A DNA stretch of 64,000 nt from Micromonospora sp. WMMD1155 (GCF_029581275.1 NZ_CP120742.1:1834501-1898500), one strand, 5' to 3'; positions 9,412 through 19,181 are shown, numbered from the stretch's first letter. Notes: generated by a model from the sequence alone, not told the origin. A program made the numbers and translations.

Positions 9412-9837
9412 GACACATCTCCTTGTGGTCGACGCTGACCGATCTATGGGATGCACGAGACTCAGCGGCGCGATGCGTCGCCTTCGTGGAAACCTGGGAT
9501 TGGCCTCAGCGTAAACCGGACAGCGTTCCGAGTCAGTGGGACTGGTTGTGAAGAACTGCACAAGCTACGGCTACGCTGCGGCATCGCGAGCTGATACCCG
9601 CTTTCCCGCGCAGTTTCACGCAAATCTTGTTGTGCACTCCGGCGGACTCTTGGTGCGGCCGGGCGTGGCCATGCCCTGCCGACCGGTGCGTGGATTCCCG
9701 TTCCGGGCCGCGACAGTCCTCCCAATTGGTTACGCTGCGTTCAACCGTTCCGCACACGGCGCTGGGCTCCCGTGTGCGGCCACACCCGCTCGCGGTTGCT
9801 ACCCCGCTGACCGGGCCACAGCCGGTAGGCTCGCCCC
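9412..9837. other. Divergent intergenic region between pckG and a gtrA-like gene
   Basis: About 425 bases without a supportable gene. It holds the pckG Shine-Dalgarno and candidate -10 (9508-9513, minus strand) and a leaderless-type TAGGCT box (9826-9831) six bases before the GTG at 9838. I see no strong dyad or repeat. Confidence 0.5.
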
Positions 9838-10386
9838 GTGGCCGCCACGATGACCGGGGAGCAACCGGGTTCCCGGCAGACCCGACCGGGTCTGGTCGGC
9901 AAACTGCTGGACCGTTTCGGTCACCTCGTTCGCGAGATGAGCAAGTTCGCCACCGTGGGCGGCATCGCCTTCCTCATCGACTTCGCGCTCTTCAACTACC
10001 TGACGAGCAGTCGCGGCGTGGAGGAGTTGACGGCGAAGACGATCTCCACGGTGATCGCGGCCTCCGTCGCCTTCCTGGGCAACCGGTTCTGGACGTGGCG
10101 CCACCGCCAGCGCAACAACCCGGCCCGCGAGTACGCGCTGTTCTTCCTGTTCAACGCGGTCGGCCTGGGCATCGCGGTGGCCTGCCTCGCGATCAGTCGG
10201 TACGGGCTCGGCAGCATCTGGCCGGCCGTGTTCGAGACGCGCCTGGCCGACAACGTGGCCAGCTACATCGTCGGCACCGGGCTCGGCACGCTGTTCCGAT
10301 TCTGGTCGTACCGGCGGTTCGTCTTCGTCGAAGCGGGAACCCCAACCCTTCCGCCGGTCATGCCCGACCGTGACCACGGGGCGTGA
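9838..10386 (+). CDS. GtrA-family membrane protein (first copy)
   Basis: 182 residues with four hydrophobic helices and the GtrA pattern: KFATVGGIAFLIDFALFNYL at about 35-55 and GLGTLFRFWSYRRFVF near the C-terminus. GtrA proteins are proposed flippases for undecaprenyl-linked sugars used in cell-wall or teichoic-acid glycosylation. TAGGCT (9826-9831) six bases upstream of GTG points to a leaderless mRNA. A second GtrA gene follows 63 bases later, but no glycosyltransferase partner is adjacent. Confidence 0.85.
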   Translation: MAATMTGEQPGSRQTRPGLVGKLLDRFGHLVREMSKFATVGGIAFLIDFALFNYLTSSRGVEELTAKTISTVIAASVAFLGNRFWTWRHRQRNNPAREYALFFLFNAVGLGIAVACLAISRYGLGSIWPAVFETRLADNVASYIVGTGLGTLFRFWSYRRFVFVEAGTPTLPPVMPDRDHGA

Positions 10387-10449
10387 CCTGCCGCCTACCC
10401 TGTTCGGCCGGTGATCGCCGGCCGCCACGACTGCCCTAAGGTGTTTCGC

Positions 10450-11154
10450 ATGCGTCTTGTCCGTCTGCTGCCTGAGCGCTGGCAGAAGTTCATCCACGAG
10501 GCGCTCAAGTTCGGCATCGTCGGCGGCATCAACACCGTCATCAATTACGCGGTGTTCAATGCCCTTGCACTGACCGTTTTCGTTAACGGCCAGTTGAAGG
10601 CAACAGTGGTCGCGACCATTGTCGCCACGATCACGTCGTACCTCATGAATCGGCACTGGACGTACCGGGATCGTCCGAAATCGGCACTTCGTCGGGAATA
10701 CCTCCTTTTCTTCCTCTTCAATGGCGCCGGCCTGCTCATTGAGCTCGGCGCGGTGGCTGCCGCCAAGTACGGCCTCGGCGTGCACGGCCTGCTCGCCCTG
10801 AACGTGGCAAAGACCGTCGGCGTCCTGCTCGCCACGCTGTTCCGGTTCTGGTCCTACCGGACGTTCGTCTTCCAGCCGGTCGCGGCGATCGAGGACGAGA
10901 CGAAGCCGGATTCCACCTGGCACGACATCCCGCGCGACGAGTGGGACACCATGGCCGAGATGGACCCGGTCGCCGAACTCGCCGAATCCGTCTCCGAGTT
11001 GGAGGAGGCGGAGGCCGCGCACCGCGGCGACCCACCGCCCGGCGCCCCCACCCAGGGGCGGCCCGCCCGGCTGAGCGTCAGCCCCGCCGCCGACTTGGAC
11101 GCGGAACTCGCCGCGGAGCTGCACGTCGGCACTCGCCGCTCACCCCGCCGGTGA
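10450..11154 (+). CDS. GtrA-family membrane protein (second copy) with acidic tail
   Basis: 234 residues. The first 140 match the GtrA fold (KFGIVGGINTVINYAVFNAL, then LLATLFRFWSYRTFVF). The remaining 90 are an acidic, Ala/Pro-rich cytoplasmic tail absent from the first copy. TAAGGT (10437-10442) stands seven bases before ATG 10450, so this start is preferred over an in-frame upstream codon. The stop overlaps the next gene by four bases. Confidence 0.85.
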   Translation: MRLVRLLPERWQKFIHEALKFGIVGGINTVINYAVFNALALTVFVNGQLKATVVATIVATITSYLMNRHWTYRDRPKSALRREYLLFFLFNGAGLLIELGAVAAAKYGLGVHGLLALNVAKTVGVLLATLFRFWSYRTFVFQPVAAIEDETKPDSTWHDIPRDEWDTMAEMDPVAELAESVSELEEAEAAHRGDPPPGAPTQGRPARLSVSPAADLDAELAAELHVGTRRSPRR

Positions 11155-11807
11155 CGGCACCCGCCGCACGCTCCGGCACCGGGCAACCCGCAGAGCTGTT
11201 CTTCGAGGATCTCGTCCCCGGGCTGACCGTCGACCTCGGCGTGGTGACCGTGGACGGCGACGAGATGGTCGCGTTCGCCCGTCGCTTCGACCCGCAGTGG
11301 TACCACGTCGACCCCGACCTGGCCGGGCGGAGTCGGCACGGCGGGCTGATCGCGAGTGGTTTCTACACCGTCAGCCTGTTCATGCGCGCCTACGTCGACC
11401 ATCTGCTGTCCCGGGCGGCGGCGGACGCCTCGCCCGGCCTGGAGGAGCTGCGCTGGCTCGCTCCCGTGCGCGCCGGCGACCGGCTCGCCGTACGGGTCGA
11501 CGTGATGGGTGCCCGACCGTCCACCGCCCGGCCGGGGCTCGGCACCGTCAGCCTCACCGGCACCATGCTCCGCCTCGGCCCGGACGACCGGCCCGAGCAG
11601 GAGGTGCTCCGGACCCGGTTCCGTGGCTGGTTCGCCGCGCGACCGACCGGGGGCGACACTCCCGCCCCGGACCTGCCCGGTGCGGGCGCACCGGCGGCCG
11701 ACCAGCCGCCGTCCAGCAACCCGGCCCAGACCGACCCGGCCCGGGCCACTCCGGCCGGGGCCGTGCCGCCCGCGAGCGGCCCGCCCAGCGTCGAAACCCG
11801 GAACTGA
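11151..11807 (+). CDS. MaoC-like dehydratase / hot-dog fold protein
   Basis: 218 residues. The hot-dog domain occupies residues 8-165, with the hydratase-type motif FARRFDPQWYHVDPDLA and HGGLIASGFYT. The last 50 residues are Pro/Ala/Gly-rich and look disordered. The family hydrates enoyl-CoA thioesters; which one is unclear. The GTG start overlaps the GtrA stop (GTGA), implying translational coupling. Confidence 0.8.
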   Translation: MTAPAARSGTGQPAELFFEDLVPGLTVDLGVVTVDGDEMVAFARRFDPQWYHVDPDLAGRSRHGGLIASGFYTVSLFMRAYVDHLLSRAAADASPGLEELRWLAPVRAGDRLAVRVDVMGARPSTARPGLGTVSLTGTMLRLGPDDRPEQEVLRTRFRGWFAARPTGGDTPAPDLPGAGAPAADQPPSSNPAQTDPARATPAGAVPPASGPPSVETRN

Positions 11808-11835
11808 CCCGCCCCGACGTCGGTCCGGGCGGGTC
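11806..11835. terminator. Bidirectional terminator hairpin after the MaoC-like gene
   Basis: Perfect nine-base arms (11806-11814 and 11827-11835) with a 12-base loop that itself contains CGACGTCG, between two convergent genes. Confidence 0.7.
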
Positions 11836-11853
11836 ACGGTCGTCGCTGACGGA

Positions 11854-12426
11854 TCAGGTCGTGGTGTCGCGCAGCGGCTTACCCTCGCGCATGTCGGCGA
11901 GGATGTCGCGCATCTCCCCGTCGCCGAGCGAGTGCTTGTCGTGCTGCGCCTCGACCAACTCGTAGAGGGTCGTCTGCACCCGGCCGACCCCGGGCACGTC
12001 GGCGAGCACCGACTGGCCACGCTCCCCGGCCGACTCGATGGTGAGCGTGCCGCAGCCCAGCAGACGCTCGAAGAAGTGCTGGTTCATCGAGTGGTCGTTG
12101 ATCCGGGTGAGCGGGAGGTCCCGCCGGTCCCGGGAGAAGACACCCTGCTGCAACAGCACACGCTCGTTGGTGAACAGGTAGTGGGTGGTACGCCAGACCA
12201 GGAACGGCCACAGACCGAGCCAGAGCACCGCGACCAGGGCGATCGCCCCGATCACGGCCAGGGCGATCGAACCGCCGCTGCTCTCGGGCAGCAGCAGCAC
12301 GCCGACCACCACTGCGGCGATGGCCAGCACCAGCACCACGATCGGCCGGATCAGCGCCTTCCAGTGCGGATGCAGGTGCAGCACGACGTGCTCGTCCTTG
12401 GTGAGCACGTCTTCGGGAAACGCCAC
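11854..12426 (-). CDS. PH-domain membrane protein
   Basis: 190 residues. Two membrane helices at about 25-75 precede a bacterial pleckstrin-homology (bPH2) domain recognisable from WRTTHYLFTNERVLLQQGVFSRDRRDLPLTRINDHSMNQ. The protein likely sits at the inner face of the membrane. GTG 12426 is preceded by GGAGG six bases upstream. Function is unknown; it converges with the MaoC-like gene. Confidence 0.8.
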   Translation of the reverse strand: MAFPEDVLTKDEHVVLHLHPHWKALIRPIVVLVLAIAAVVVGVLLLPESSGGSIALAVIGAIALVAVLWLGLWPFLVWRTTHYLFTNERVLLQQGVFSRDRRDLPLTRINDHSMNQHFFERLLGCGTLTIESAGERGQSVLADVPGVGRVQTTLYELVEAQHDKHSLGDGEMRDILADMREGKPLRDTTT

Positions 12427-12578
12427 GGCAAACCTCCAACGCCATCTTCTCGACGCGCAGACGGTAAACCCCCCAGAGCCCACCACGACATCCGCCACGC
12501 GGCCCCACCCCGCACTTCACGATCTTGCAAGGTGGGCGGCCGGTCACGGCCGTCGTGCGGTCGACGCCGGCCGCGCGA

Positions 12579-13454
12579 TCAGCGCAGGTGCAGGACGTCA
12601 CCCGCGGCCAGAGTGCGGGTGGTGGCGGCGGTGGCCACCTGGAGTTGGCCGTCCCGGTCCACCCCCGTGGCGGTGCCGGTCAGCACCTCGCCGTCGGGGA
12701 GCATGACGCGCACCTCACGGCCGACAGTCGAACAGGCCGCCAGGTAGGCGTCCCGCAGGCCGCTGGCCACCGCGTCCCCGCCCGCCGAACGCCACCTGTC
12801 GTACCAGTCGGCCACCGAGCGGAGCAGGGCCCGCAGCAGCGGATCCCGGTCGGTGGCCGCCGCGCCGGCGAGCTGAAGCGACGTGGCCGGCAGCCCGGTC
12901 GGGTTCACCGGCAGCTCGTCGGCGCGCAGCGTCACGTTGAGCCCGATGCCGAGCACGATGGCCGCCGGTTCGTCAGCCGAACGCCCCGGCACCACCTCGG
13001 CCAACACGCCCGCGCACTTCGCGCCGTCGATCAGCAGGTCGTTGGGCCACTTCAGGGCGGCCTCCAGCTCGGCCAGCCGGGCCACCGCCTCCACCAGCGC
13101 CACACCGGCCAGCAACGGCAGCCAGCCGTACCCCGTCGGTGGCACCGGCAGCCAACCGCGGTCCGGCACGGCCTCGCCGGGCCGCAGCAGCACGCTCGTG
13201 GTGATGCCGGCCCGAGCCGGCGACTGCCAGACCCGACCGCGACGGCCACGCCCGGCGGTCTGCTGCTCGGCGACCACGACCAGGCCCTCGGGCTCACCGA
13301 CCCGAGCGGCCTCGGCCACGTCGGCGTTGGTGGAGCCGGTCTCGGTGCGCAGCTCCAGCCGGGCCCACGGCCCGTTCGGCGCGACCAACGCGCGGCGCAG
13401 CCGGGCCGCCGACAGCGGCGGGCGATCCAGATCGGTGTACGGGGAGCCCGGCAT
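12579..13454 (-). CDS. birA: Biotin--[acetyl-CoA-carboxylase] ligase
   Basis: 291 residues. It attaches biotin to the carrier domain of carboxylases such as AccA (30360). The catalytic loop QTAGRGRRGRVWQSP (near residue 65) and LKWPNDLLIDGAKCAGVL are clear. There is no N-terminal DNA-binding domain, so this is a monofunctional ligase. It is divergent from accD; TAGGCT (complement of 13461-13466) is six bases before its ATG, so the mRNA is probably leaderless. Confidence 0.95.
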   Translation of the reverse strand: MPGSPYTDLDRPPLSAARLRRALVAPNGPWARLELRTETGSTNADVAEAARVGEPEGLVVVAEQQTAGRGRRGRVWQSPARAGITTSVLLRPGEAVPDRGWLPVPPTGYGWLPLLAGVALVEAVARLAELEAALKWPNDLLIDGAKCAGVLAEVVPGRSADEPAAIVLGIGLNVTLRADELPVNPTGLPATSLQLAGAAATDRDPLLRALLRSVADWYDRWRSAGGDAVASGLRDAYLAACSTVGREVRVMLPDGEVLTGTATGVDRDGQLQVATAATTRTLAAGDVLHLR

Positions 13455-13460
13455 CCCGTC

Positions 13461-13532
13461 AGCCTACGGCGGCGGCCGTGTCGGCACTGAGGCGTACTGC
13501 ACAGCGGCACCCACCTGAACCATCGTTATATT
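13461..13532. promoter_or_regulatory. Divergent leaderless promoters of birA and accD
   Basis: The minus-strand -10 box is the complement of 13461-13466 (TAGGCT). The plus-strand box is TATATT at 13527-13532, six bases before the accD GTG. The two promoters share about 60 bases, so a single regulator could act on both. No obvious dyad is seen. Confidence 0.65.
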
Positions 13533-13538
13533 CCCTGG

Positions 13539-15122
13539 GTGACTACCGAGACCGGGACCAACATCCACAGCACCGCGGGCAAGCTGGCGGACCTGGAGCG
13601 CCGGGTCGACGAGGCGGTGCACGCCGGGTCGGCCCGCGCGGTCGAGAAGCAGCACGCGCGCGGCAAGAGGACCGCCCGTGAGCGGATCGAGATGCTCCTC
13701 GACGAGGGCTCCTTCGTCGAGCTGGACGAGCTGGCCCGGCACCGGTCCACGGCCTTCGGGCTGGAGAAGAGCCGCCCGTACGGCGACGGGGTGGTCACCG
13801 GCTACGGCACGGTGGACGGCCGGCAGGTGTGCGTCTTCGCACAGGACTTCACGGTCTTCGGCGGCTCACTCGGTGAGGTCTTCGGCGAGAAGATCGTCAA
13901 GGTGATGGACCTGGCCATGAAGATCGGCTGCCCGGTGGTCGGCATCAACGACTCCGGTGGCGCCCGCATCCAGGAGGGCGTGGTCTCGCTCGGCCTCTAC
14001 GGGGAGATCTTCTTCCGCAACGTACGGGCCTCCGGTGTCATCCCGCAGATCTCGCTGGTGATGGGCCCCTGCGCCGGTGGCGCCGTCTACTCGCCCGCGG
14101 TCACCGACTTCACCGTGATGGTCGACCAGACCTCGCACATGTTCATCACCGGCCCGGACGTGATCAAGACGGTGACCGGCGAGGACGTCGGCATGGAGGA
14201 GTTGGGCGGGGCCCGTACCCACAACTCCCGCAGCGGCAACGCGCACTACCTCGCCAGCGACGAGGAGGACGCCGTCGACTACGTGAAGGCGCTGCTGTCG
14301 TACCTGCCGTCGAACAACCTCGACGAGCCGGTCGTCATCGACGCCACCGCCGCGCTGGAGATCAGCGACGAGGACCGTGAGCTGGACACCCTGATCCCGG
14401 ACTCTGCCAACCAGCCGTACGACATCCACACGGTGATCGAGCACGTCCTGGACGACGGGGAGTTCCTCGAAGTCCAGCCGCTCTACGCGCAGAACATCGT
14501 GGTCGGCTACGGCCGGGTCGAAGGGCGGCCGGTGGGCGTGGTCGCCAACCAGCCGATGCACTTCGCCGGCACCCTGGACATCGCCGCCTCGGAGAAGGCC
14601 GCCCGGTTCGTCCGCACCTGCGACGCGTTCAACATCCCCGTGCTGACCTTCGTGGACGTACCCGGCTTCCTGCCCGGCACCGGCCAGGAGTGGGACGGCA
14701 TCATCCGTCGGGGCGCCAAGCTCATCTACGCGTACGCCGAGGCGACCGTCCCCAAGGTCACCGTGATCACCCGCAAGGCGTACGGCGGGGCGTACGACGT
14801 GATGGGTTCCAAGCACCTCGGCGCGGACCTGAACTTCGCCTGGCCGACAGCGCAGATCGCGGTGATGGGCGCGCAGGGAGCGGTGAACATCCTCTACCGC
14901 TCCGAGCTGGCCGGTGCCGACGACCCGGCGGCGGTCCGGGCCGAGAAGATCGCCGAGTACGAGGACACCCTGGCCAACCCGTACGTGGCGGCCGAACGCG
15001 GGTACGTCGACGCGGTCATCCCGCCGCACGAGACGCGTACCCAGATCGTGCGAGCGCTGCGCGTCCTGCGTACCAAGCGGGAGACCCTGCCCCCGAAGAA
15101 GCACGGCAACATCCCACTCTGA
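13539..15122 (+). CDS. accD: Acyl-CoA carboxylase beta subunit (carboxyltransferase)
   Basis: 527 residues, full-length PccB/AccD5 type. N-terminal and C-terminal crotonase-like carboxyltransferase domains are present: [17 protein letters not shown] and [13 protein letters not shown] in the first, [13 protein letters not shown] and [15 protein letters not shown] in the second. It transfers CO2 from biotin to acetyl- or propionyl-CoA, giving malonyl- or methylmalonyl-CoA. The start is a leaderless-type GTG. Its usual epsilon partner is not adjacent but 7.4 kb downstream at 22514. Confidence 0.96.
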   Translation: MTTETGTNIHSTAGKLADLERRVDEAVHAGSARAVEKQHARGKRTARERIEMLLDEGSFVELDELARHRSTAFGLEKSRPYGDGVVTGYGTVDGRQVCVFAQDFTVFGGSLGEVFGEKIVKVMDLAMKIGCPVVGINDSGGARIQEGVVSLGLYGEIFFRNVRASGVIPQISLVMGPCAGGAVYSPAVTDFTVMVDQTSHMFITGPDVIKTVTGEDVGMEELGGARTHNSRSGNAHYLASDEEDAVDYVKALLSYLPSNNLDEPVVIDATAALEISDEDRELDTLIPDSANQPYDIHTVIEHVLDDGEFLEVQPLYAQNIVVGYGRVEGRPVGVVANQPMHFAGTLDIAASEKAARFVRTCDAFNIPVLTFVDVPGFLPGTGQEWDGIIRRGAKLIYAYAEATVPKVTVITRKAYGGAYDVMGSKHLGADLNFAWPTAQIAVMGAQGAVNILYRSELAGADDPAAVRAEKIAEYEDTLANPYVAAERGYVDAVIPPHETRTQIVRALRVLRTKRETLPPKKHGNIPL

Positions 15123-15221
15123 TCTCACCGGTACCCGCCCTGACCCTCGGCCGAGGCCCTTGGCCTGGCCTGGTCCCCCTGCGCCTGGCCCGGCCTGCGC
15201 GAAGCCCGCACCCACTCCACG

Positions 15222-15279
15222 CAACATCGGGGATGTTGCTGCCTCCGGGCGTCGCGAGGCAGCAACATCCCCGATGTTG
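15222..15279. repeat. Palindromic repeat, family A copy 1
   Basis: Perfect 24-base arms (15222-15245 and 15256-15279) with a 10-base loop; the core is GGGGATGTTGCTGCCTC. A diverged second copy is at 61931-61988, with the same right flank (TTGTGCGGATC). It lies between convergent accD and the anti-sigma-like gene, so it may also end transcription. Confidence 0.75.
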
Positions 15280-15306
15280 TGCGGATCATCGCCGTGCGGG
15301 GCGGGG

Positions 15307-16161
15307 TCAGCAGGGCGGGTTGGCGGCGGCGCACATGCGGGCTGCCGCCACCACGGCGAGTTGCATGAGTTCCGCCTCGGTGCCCCCGACCCATGAACGG
15401 AGCACCGAGACGGTGTCGCCGACGCGGACGACCGCCAGGAGAATGGGCGGCGGGTCATCGCCGGTTGTCTGCCCGGTCTGGATGTCTCGGGCGGCCGTGA
15501 GCGAGTCGCGCAGGATGGCGGCGTCGTCCCCGGCGAAACCTCTCTGCGCCACCGCCCACCGGTGGACCGCCTCCATCGTGCGGATGCCCTCCGCCGTCTT
15601 CACCGGCCCGACGCTGCGCCACTCGGCGCAGGGTGCGACCAGCTCGTCCAGATCGGCGAAGAGCTGCGTGGCCGCTTCCGGCACCATTCGGAAGAGATCC
15701 TGCGTGAACACGCCCTTGCTCTGCGTGGCAACGCTCGGAGACTGCTTGTGCACCAGGGTCTGCGAGCGGGACAGGATGGACATCTTCCGTCCGTCCGAGC
15801 GCCCCTGGCTCGTCCGGCAGTAGTCGAGCTCGTGATCCAGTTGGACCGGCTCACCGAGCCCGGAATCGCTGAGCTGCACACCGACCTGCTGCGGCAGGTC
15901 GGCTGGCTGCAACAGTGCGTCGGTGGTGATCTCGTGCCGGGTCGGCGAGGCGGACGCGACCGGGAGGGCCGGCGACGGGGAGTTCCGCGGAGCCGCGACC
16001 GCCACGCCGGCAACCCCGGCGAGGGCCAGTACAGCGGTGGCCGCCACTATCCTGCGCTGACTGCGGTGGCGGGCCCGGGCCCGGATCTCCTCCGGGGCGG
16101 GCCAACGCACGTTCTGCAGGTCTCGCCGGACCTGTTCGACGAACGTCAGGTCGTCACGCAT
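15307..16161 (-). CDS. Membrane-anchored partner of the SigE-family sigma factor
   Basis: 284 residues. A cytoplasmic N-terminus (RDDLTFVEQVRRDLQNVRWP) and one membrane helix at about 38-55 (IVAATAVLALAGVAGVAVAA) are followed by a roughly 220-residue extracellular domain containing Cys residues. The gene overlaps the sigma-factor gene by eight bases, the arrangement of sigma/anti-sigma pairs. However, no zinc-binding HXXXCXXC motif is present, so an anti-sigma role is inferred from context only. Confidence 0.6.
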   Translation of the reverse strand: MRDDLTFVEQVRRDLQNVRWPAPEEIRARARHRSQRRIVAATAVLALAGVAGVAVAAPRNSPSPALPVASASPTRHEITTDALLQPADLPQQVGVQLSDSGLGEPVQLDHELDYCRTSQGRSDGRKMSILSRSQTLVHKQSPSVATQSKGVFTQDLFRMVPEAATQLFADLDELVAPCAEWRSVGPVKTAEGIRTMEAVHRWAVAQRGFAGDDAAILRDSLTAARDIQTGQTTGDDPPPILLAVVRVGDTVSVLRSWVGGTEAELMQLAVVAAARMCAAANPPC

Positions 16162-16654
16162 CGGTGGCCTCCTCCAGGTCAGAGACGGCGAGCAGCCCGG
16201 CGAGCGCGGCACGCCCCCGGGAGAGTCGAGCCTTCACCGTGCCCACCGGGGCGTCGGTCTCCCGTGCCACCTCGGCGACCGGCATACCCATCAGGTAGTA
16301 GAGGGCGATGGCGACGCGTTGCTCCTCGGGCAGCCGACGCAGGGCGGCGACCACCTCGACGGTGTCGGTGCCCGGGCCGGGAACGCTCTCGGTCGCGCCG
16401 TGCCGCAGGTACGCGCGGGCCCGGCTGCGCAGGCTGCGCCACCTGCTGACGGCGATCCGGCTGGCCACCACCCGTACCCACGCCTCCGGGTCGTCGTAGC
16501 CGCTGACCGTGGACCAGCGCTGCCACGCCCGGATGTACGCCTCCTGCACGGCGTCCTGCGCCTCACCCCGGTCGCCGGTGAGCACGTAGACGAACCCGAG
16601 CAGCCGTTGCCGACTGCCCCGGTAGAACTCGTCGAACCCGTCGACGTCCGGCAC
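16154..16654 (-). CDS. SigE-family ECF RNA polymerase sigma factor
   Basis: 166 residues with sigma region 2 (RLLGFVYVLTGDRGEAQDAVQEAYIRAW) and region 4 helix-turn-helix (PVAEVARETDAPVGTVKARLSRGR). This class is greatly expanded in Micromonosporaceae and directs stress or envelope regulons. I use GTG 16654, because the purine-rich Shine-Dalgarno (GGAGG six bases away) lies inside the longer reading frame. It is the first gene of an overlapping pair with its membrane partner. Confidence 0.85.
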   Translation of the reverse strand: MPDVDGFDEFYRGSRQRLLGFVYVLTGDRGEAQDAVQEAYIRAWQRWSTVSGYDDPEAWVRVVASRIAVSRWRSLRSRARAYLRHGATESVPGPGTDTVEVVAALRRLPEEQRVAIALYYLMGMPVAEVARETDAPVGTVKARLSRGRAALAGLLAVSDLEEATDA

Positions 16655-16716
16655 CCTCCACCTCCCCGTGTCGGTCGCAGGGAACACGCACCGGGCACGG
16701 GCGCCGGTTGCCGCGA

Positions 16717-17700
16717 TCAGGCGATCATCTTCTCCAGTTCGGCGAGCGGGAACGCGCCGGCCGGGATCCGCTCCCGGACCGCCCGGCGTACCGCCCGCTG
16801 GACGGCGACGTTGGCCGGCGTCGGTACGCCGTGCAGCCGGCCGCGCAACGCGATCTCCCCGTTGAGGTGGTCCACCTCGGTCGAACCGGTGCCCCGGGCC
16901 AGGCTCTGCCAGGTGGAGCCACCGGATCGGGCCTCGCCGTCGACCGGGCGCTGCCCGACCAGGTCACCGCGTTCGGCCTTCTCCTCCTCCGGGGTGGTGT
17001 GCGCGATCCCGGCGGCGGCGAGCGCGGCGACGCCTTCGGCGCGTACCCGCCCGGCCAGCTCGTCGGGGATGTCCCCGCCGAGCAGCGCCTGTAGGCCGTT
17101 GCCGAGGTTGCTCAGCAGCCTGCCGTACTTCCAGCGCATGACGTCCGCGCGTACCGGGGCGACGAAGCCCGCGGCGTCGAGGTCGGCGGCGATCGCCCGG
17201 TCGGTGTCGTCGGCGCCGCCCGGGTAGCGGCCGATGTGGAGCATCCCCGGGTGCGGGTAGCCGTTGGCCACCACCACGCCCGGGTCCAGGTGGGTGGCGG
17301 GCAGCCAGACGCAGACCGGGTGTACGTCGGCGAAGAGACGCAACGCGGCTTGCTCGTTCGCCACCCCGTTCTGGGCGGTGACCAGTGGCAGCCGCTCGCC
17401 CGCCGTACCGCCGCCCGCCACCGGCGCGTCCACCCAGGCGGCGAGCGCGCCGGCGGTGTCCTGCGACTTGACGGTGAGGATCAGCACCGTGTCCGCCGGC
17501 AGCGGCTCGTCGCCGGGCCCGTCCGTCGCGGTGAGCCGGGCGGTGACCTCGCCGTCGGGCTGCCGCAGCGTCAGACCCCGTTCCCGGATCACGTCGAGGT
17601 GCGCTCCCCGGGCCACCAGGGTCACGTCCCGGCCCGCCTCGGCCAGCCGCACACCGATCGTTCCGCCGACCGCGCCCGCCCCGATGATCACGTATCGCAT
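16717..17700 (-). CDS. 2-dehydropantoate 2-reductase-like (PanE/ApbA)
   Basis: 327 residues. The N-terminal NADP fold is VIIGAGAVGGTIGVRLAEAG, and the C-terminal helical domain carries MRWKYGRLLSNLGNGLQAL with the expected catalytic lysine region. Ketopantoate reductases work in pantothenate synthesis, but paralogues with other substrates are common in actinomycetes, and no other pan gene is nearby. ATG 17700 begins the nucleotide fold. Confidence 0.8.
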   Translation of the reverse strand: MRYVIIGAGAVGGTIGVRLAEAGRDVTLVARGAHLDVIRERGLTLRQPDGEVTARLTATDGPGDEPLPADTVLILTVKSQDTAGALAAWVDAPVAGGGTAGERLPLVTAQNGVANEQAALRLFADVHPVCVWLPATHLDPGVVVANGYPHPGMLHIGRYPGGADDTDRAIAADLDAAGFVAPVRADVMRWKYGRLLSNLGNGLQALLGGDIPDELAGRVRAEGVAALAAAGIAHTTPEEEKAERGDLVGQRPVDGEARSGGSTWQSLARGTGSTEVDHLNGEIALRGRLHGVPTPANVAVQRAVRRAVRERIPAGAFPLAELEKMIA

Positions 17701-17784
17701 GCCCTCATTCTGCCCGCCGCCCGAGCCCACGCGCGGGCCCGGGCAGGGGCCGCGTGGGCAGGGGGCCGCGTGGGAGGGGCCGGG

Positions 17785-18528
17785 TCAGGCCGTCAGGCCG
17801 GCGTTCGTCAGGATCGGGCCGGCCAGCAGGAGTGCGCCGGCGACCAACGCGGCCAGGTTGATCAGGGCGAAGACCGTCACCCAGACGATCGCCGGGAACG
17901 GGGTCAGCCCGGCGAGCTGGTCGGCGTCGGAGGCGGGCATCCGGCCCCGCGAGCGCAGCCGTTGCAGCTCCACCACCGGCCGCACCCCGCCGAGCAACAG
18001 GAACCACACCCCGGTGTACGCGAACGCGGCCTGGACCTGCGGCGATGCGTACCAGGAGACGGCGAACACCAGCGCACCGGTGACCAGCAGCGACACCACG
18101 CCGAAGGCATTGCGGATCATGACGAGCATGGCCAGCAGCAGGGCCACCGCCACCCAGAGCAGGAGGGTGATCCGGTTCCCGCCGAGCAGCCAGGCGCCGG
18201 CCAGCCCGACCAGCGGCGGGGCGACGTACCCGGCGAGCAGGGTGAGGATCATTCCCGGCCCGGTGGGACGGCCGGCGGAGAGCGTCAACCCGGACGTGTC
18301 CGAGTGCAGTCGGATGCCGCGCAGCTTACGGCCGGTGAGCAGGGCCACCAGGGCGTGCCCACCCTCGTGCGCGATCGTGATGGCGTTCCGGGCGATCCGC
18401 CAGGGCAGGCGCGTGGACACCACCACCAGCGCGACGGCCGCGGTGATCAGCACCAGCAGCGCGGGCGGGTCCGGCTGCGCGCCGAACAGCGTGTCCCACT
18501 TCTCGCCAAGCCCGTCGATCGACATCAT
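17785..18528 (-). CDS. M50-like membrane metalloprotease
   Basis: 247 residues, about six membrane helices. The zinc motif HEGGH in the segment ITIAHEGGHALVALLTG is within the membrane, as in M50B site-2-type proteases. Substrate is unknown. The proposed ATG (18528) is eight bases from a TAGGCT box (complement of 18537-18542), one or two bases longer than the leaderless norm here. It diverges from the Uma2 gene. Confidence 0.8.
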   Translation of the reverse strand: MMSIDGLGEKWDTLFGAQPDPPALLVLITAAVALVVVSTRLPWRIARNAITIAHEGGHALVALLTGRKLRGIRLHSDTSGLTLSAGRPTGPGMILTLLAGYVAPPLVGLAGAWLLGGNRITLLLWVAVALLLAMLVMIRNAFGVVSLLVTGALVFAVSWYASPQVQAAFAYTGVWFLLLGGVRPVVELQRLRSRGRMPASDADQLAGLTPFPAIVWVTVFALINLAALVAGALLLAGPILTNAGLTA

Positions 18529-18629
18529 GGGGCGCGAGCCTACCGGCGGCATTGTGTGTCGCTGGCGGGGCACCGGCTCGTATCCTGTGAGACGGATCGG
18601 GTGGCGAGTGGAGCGGGAGGTGAGCGCCG

Positions 18630-19181
18630 GTGAGCACTGCCCCTCTGGAGCCGCACATCGGCCTGTGGACCGAAGCCGACTACTTCGCCCTGGGCGAGAC
18701 GCCTGACCGGATCGAGCTGCTCGACGGGAGCCTGCTGGTGAGCCCTGCCCCGAGCCGACGGCACCAGCGGGTGTCGCGCCGGCTGGCGAACAGCATCGAG
18801 GCTGCCGCGGAGCCCCGCGGCCTTTTGGTCTACGACGCGATCAACGTCCGGCTCGGCGTCGACCGGGTCGTCATCCCGGACCTCGTGGTGACCGACGACG
18901 ACGACGAGGGAACCTTCCTCGACGCCGACCGGGTGCGCCTGGTCGGGGAGGTCGTCTCACCGGGCAACGCCGCCGCCGATCGCCTGCTCAAGATGCAGCT
19001 CTACGCCATCGCGCGAATTCCCTGGTACCTGCTTGTCGAGCAGGACGGGGACAGGCACTCGTTGCGGCTGTACCGGCTCGACGGTGAGCACTACGTCGAG
19101 GACCAGATCGCCAAGGCCGGCGAGACGTTGACAATCGTCGAGCCGTTCCGTTGGCAGCTCGACCCGGCCGCGCTGCACTGA
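18630..19181 (+). CDS. Uma2-family endonuclease-like protein
   Basis: 183 residues. The PD-(D/E)XK-like core is visible: [20 protein letters not shown] and a lysine in KMQLYA, spaced as in Uma2 proteins. The family is expanded in actinomycetes and cyanobacteria, and its biological role is unclear. GTG 18630 has GGAGGTGAG five bases upstream. Confidence 0.85.
   Translation: MSTAPLEPHIGLWTEADYFALGETPDRIELLDGSLLVSPAPSRRHQRVSRRLANSIEAAAEPRGLLVYDAINVRLGVDRVVIPDLVVTDDDDEGTFLDADRVRLVGEVVSPGNAAADRLLKMQLYAIARIPWYLLVEQDGDRHSLRLYRLDGEHYVEDQIAKAGETLTIVEPFRWQLDPAALH

Noticed and set aside
7177..9438. Long open frame of about 750 codons on the plus strand opposite pckG
   Set aside because: It is the antisense shadow of a clearly conserved gene; its product is His/Arg/Val/Gly-rich with no domain, an effect of high GC on the opposite strand.
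16655..16687. Upstream GTG start for the sigma factor
   Set aside because: The best Shine-Dalgarno lies inside that extension and points to GTG 16654.
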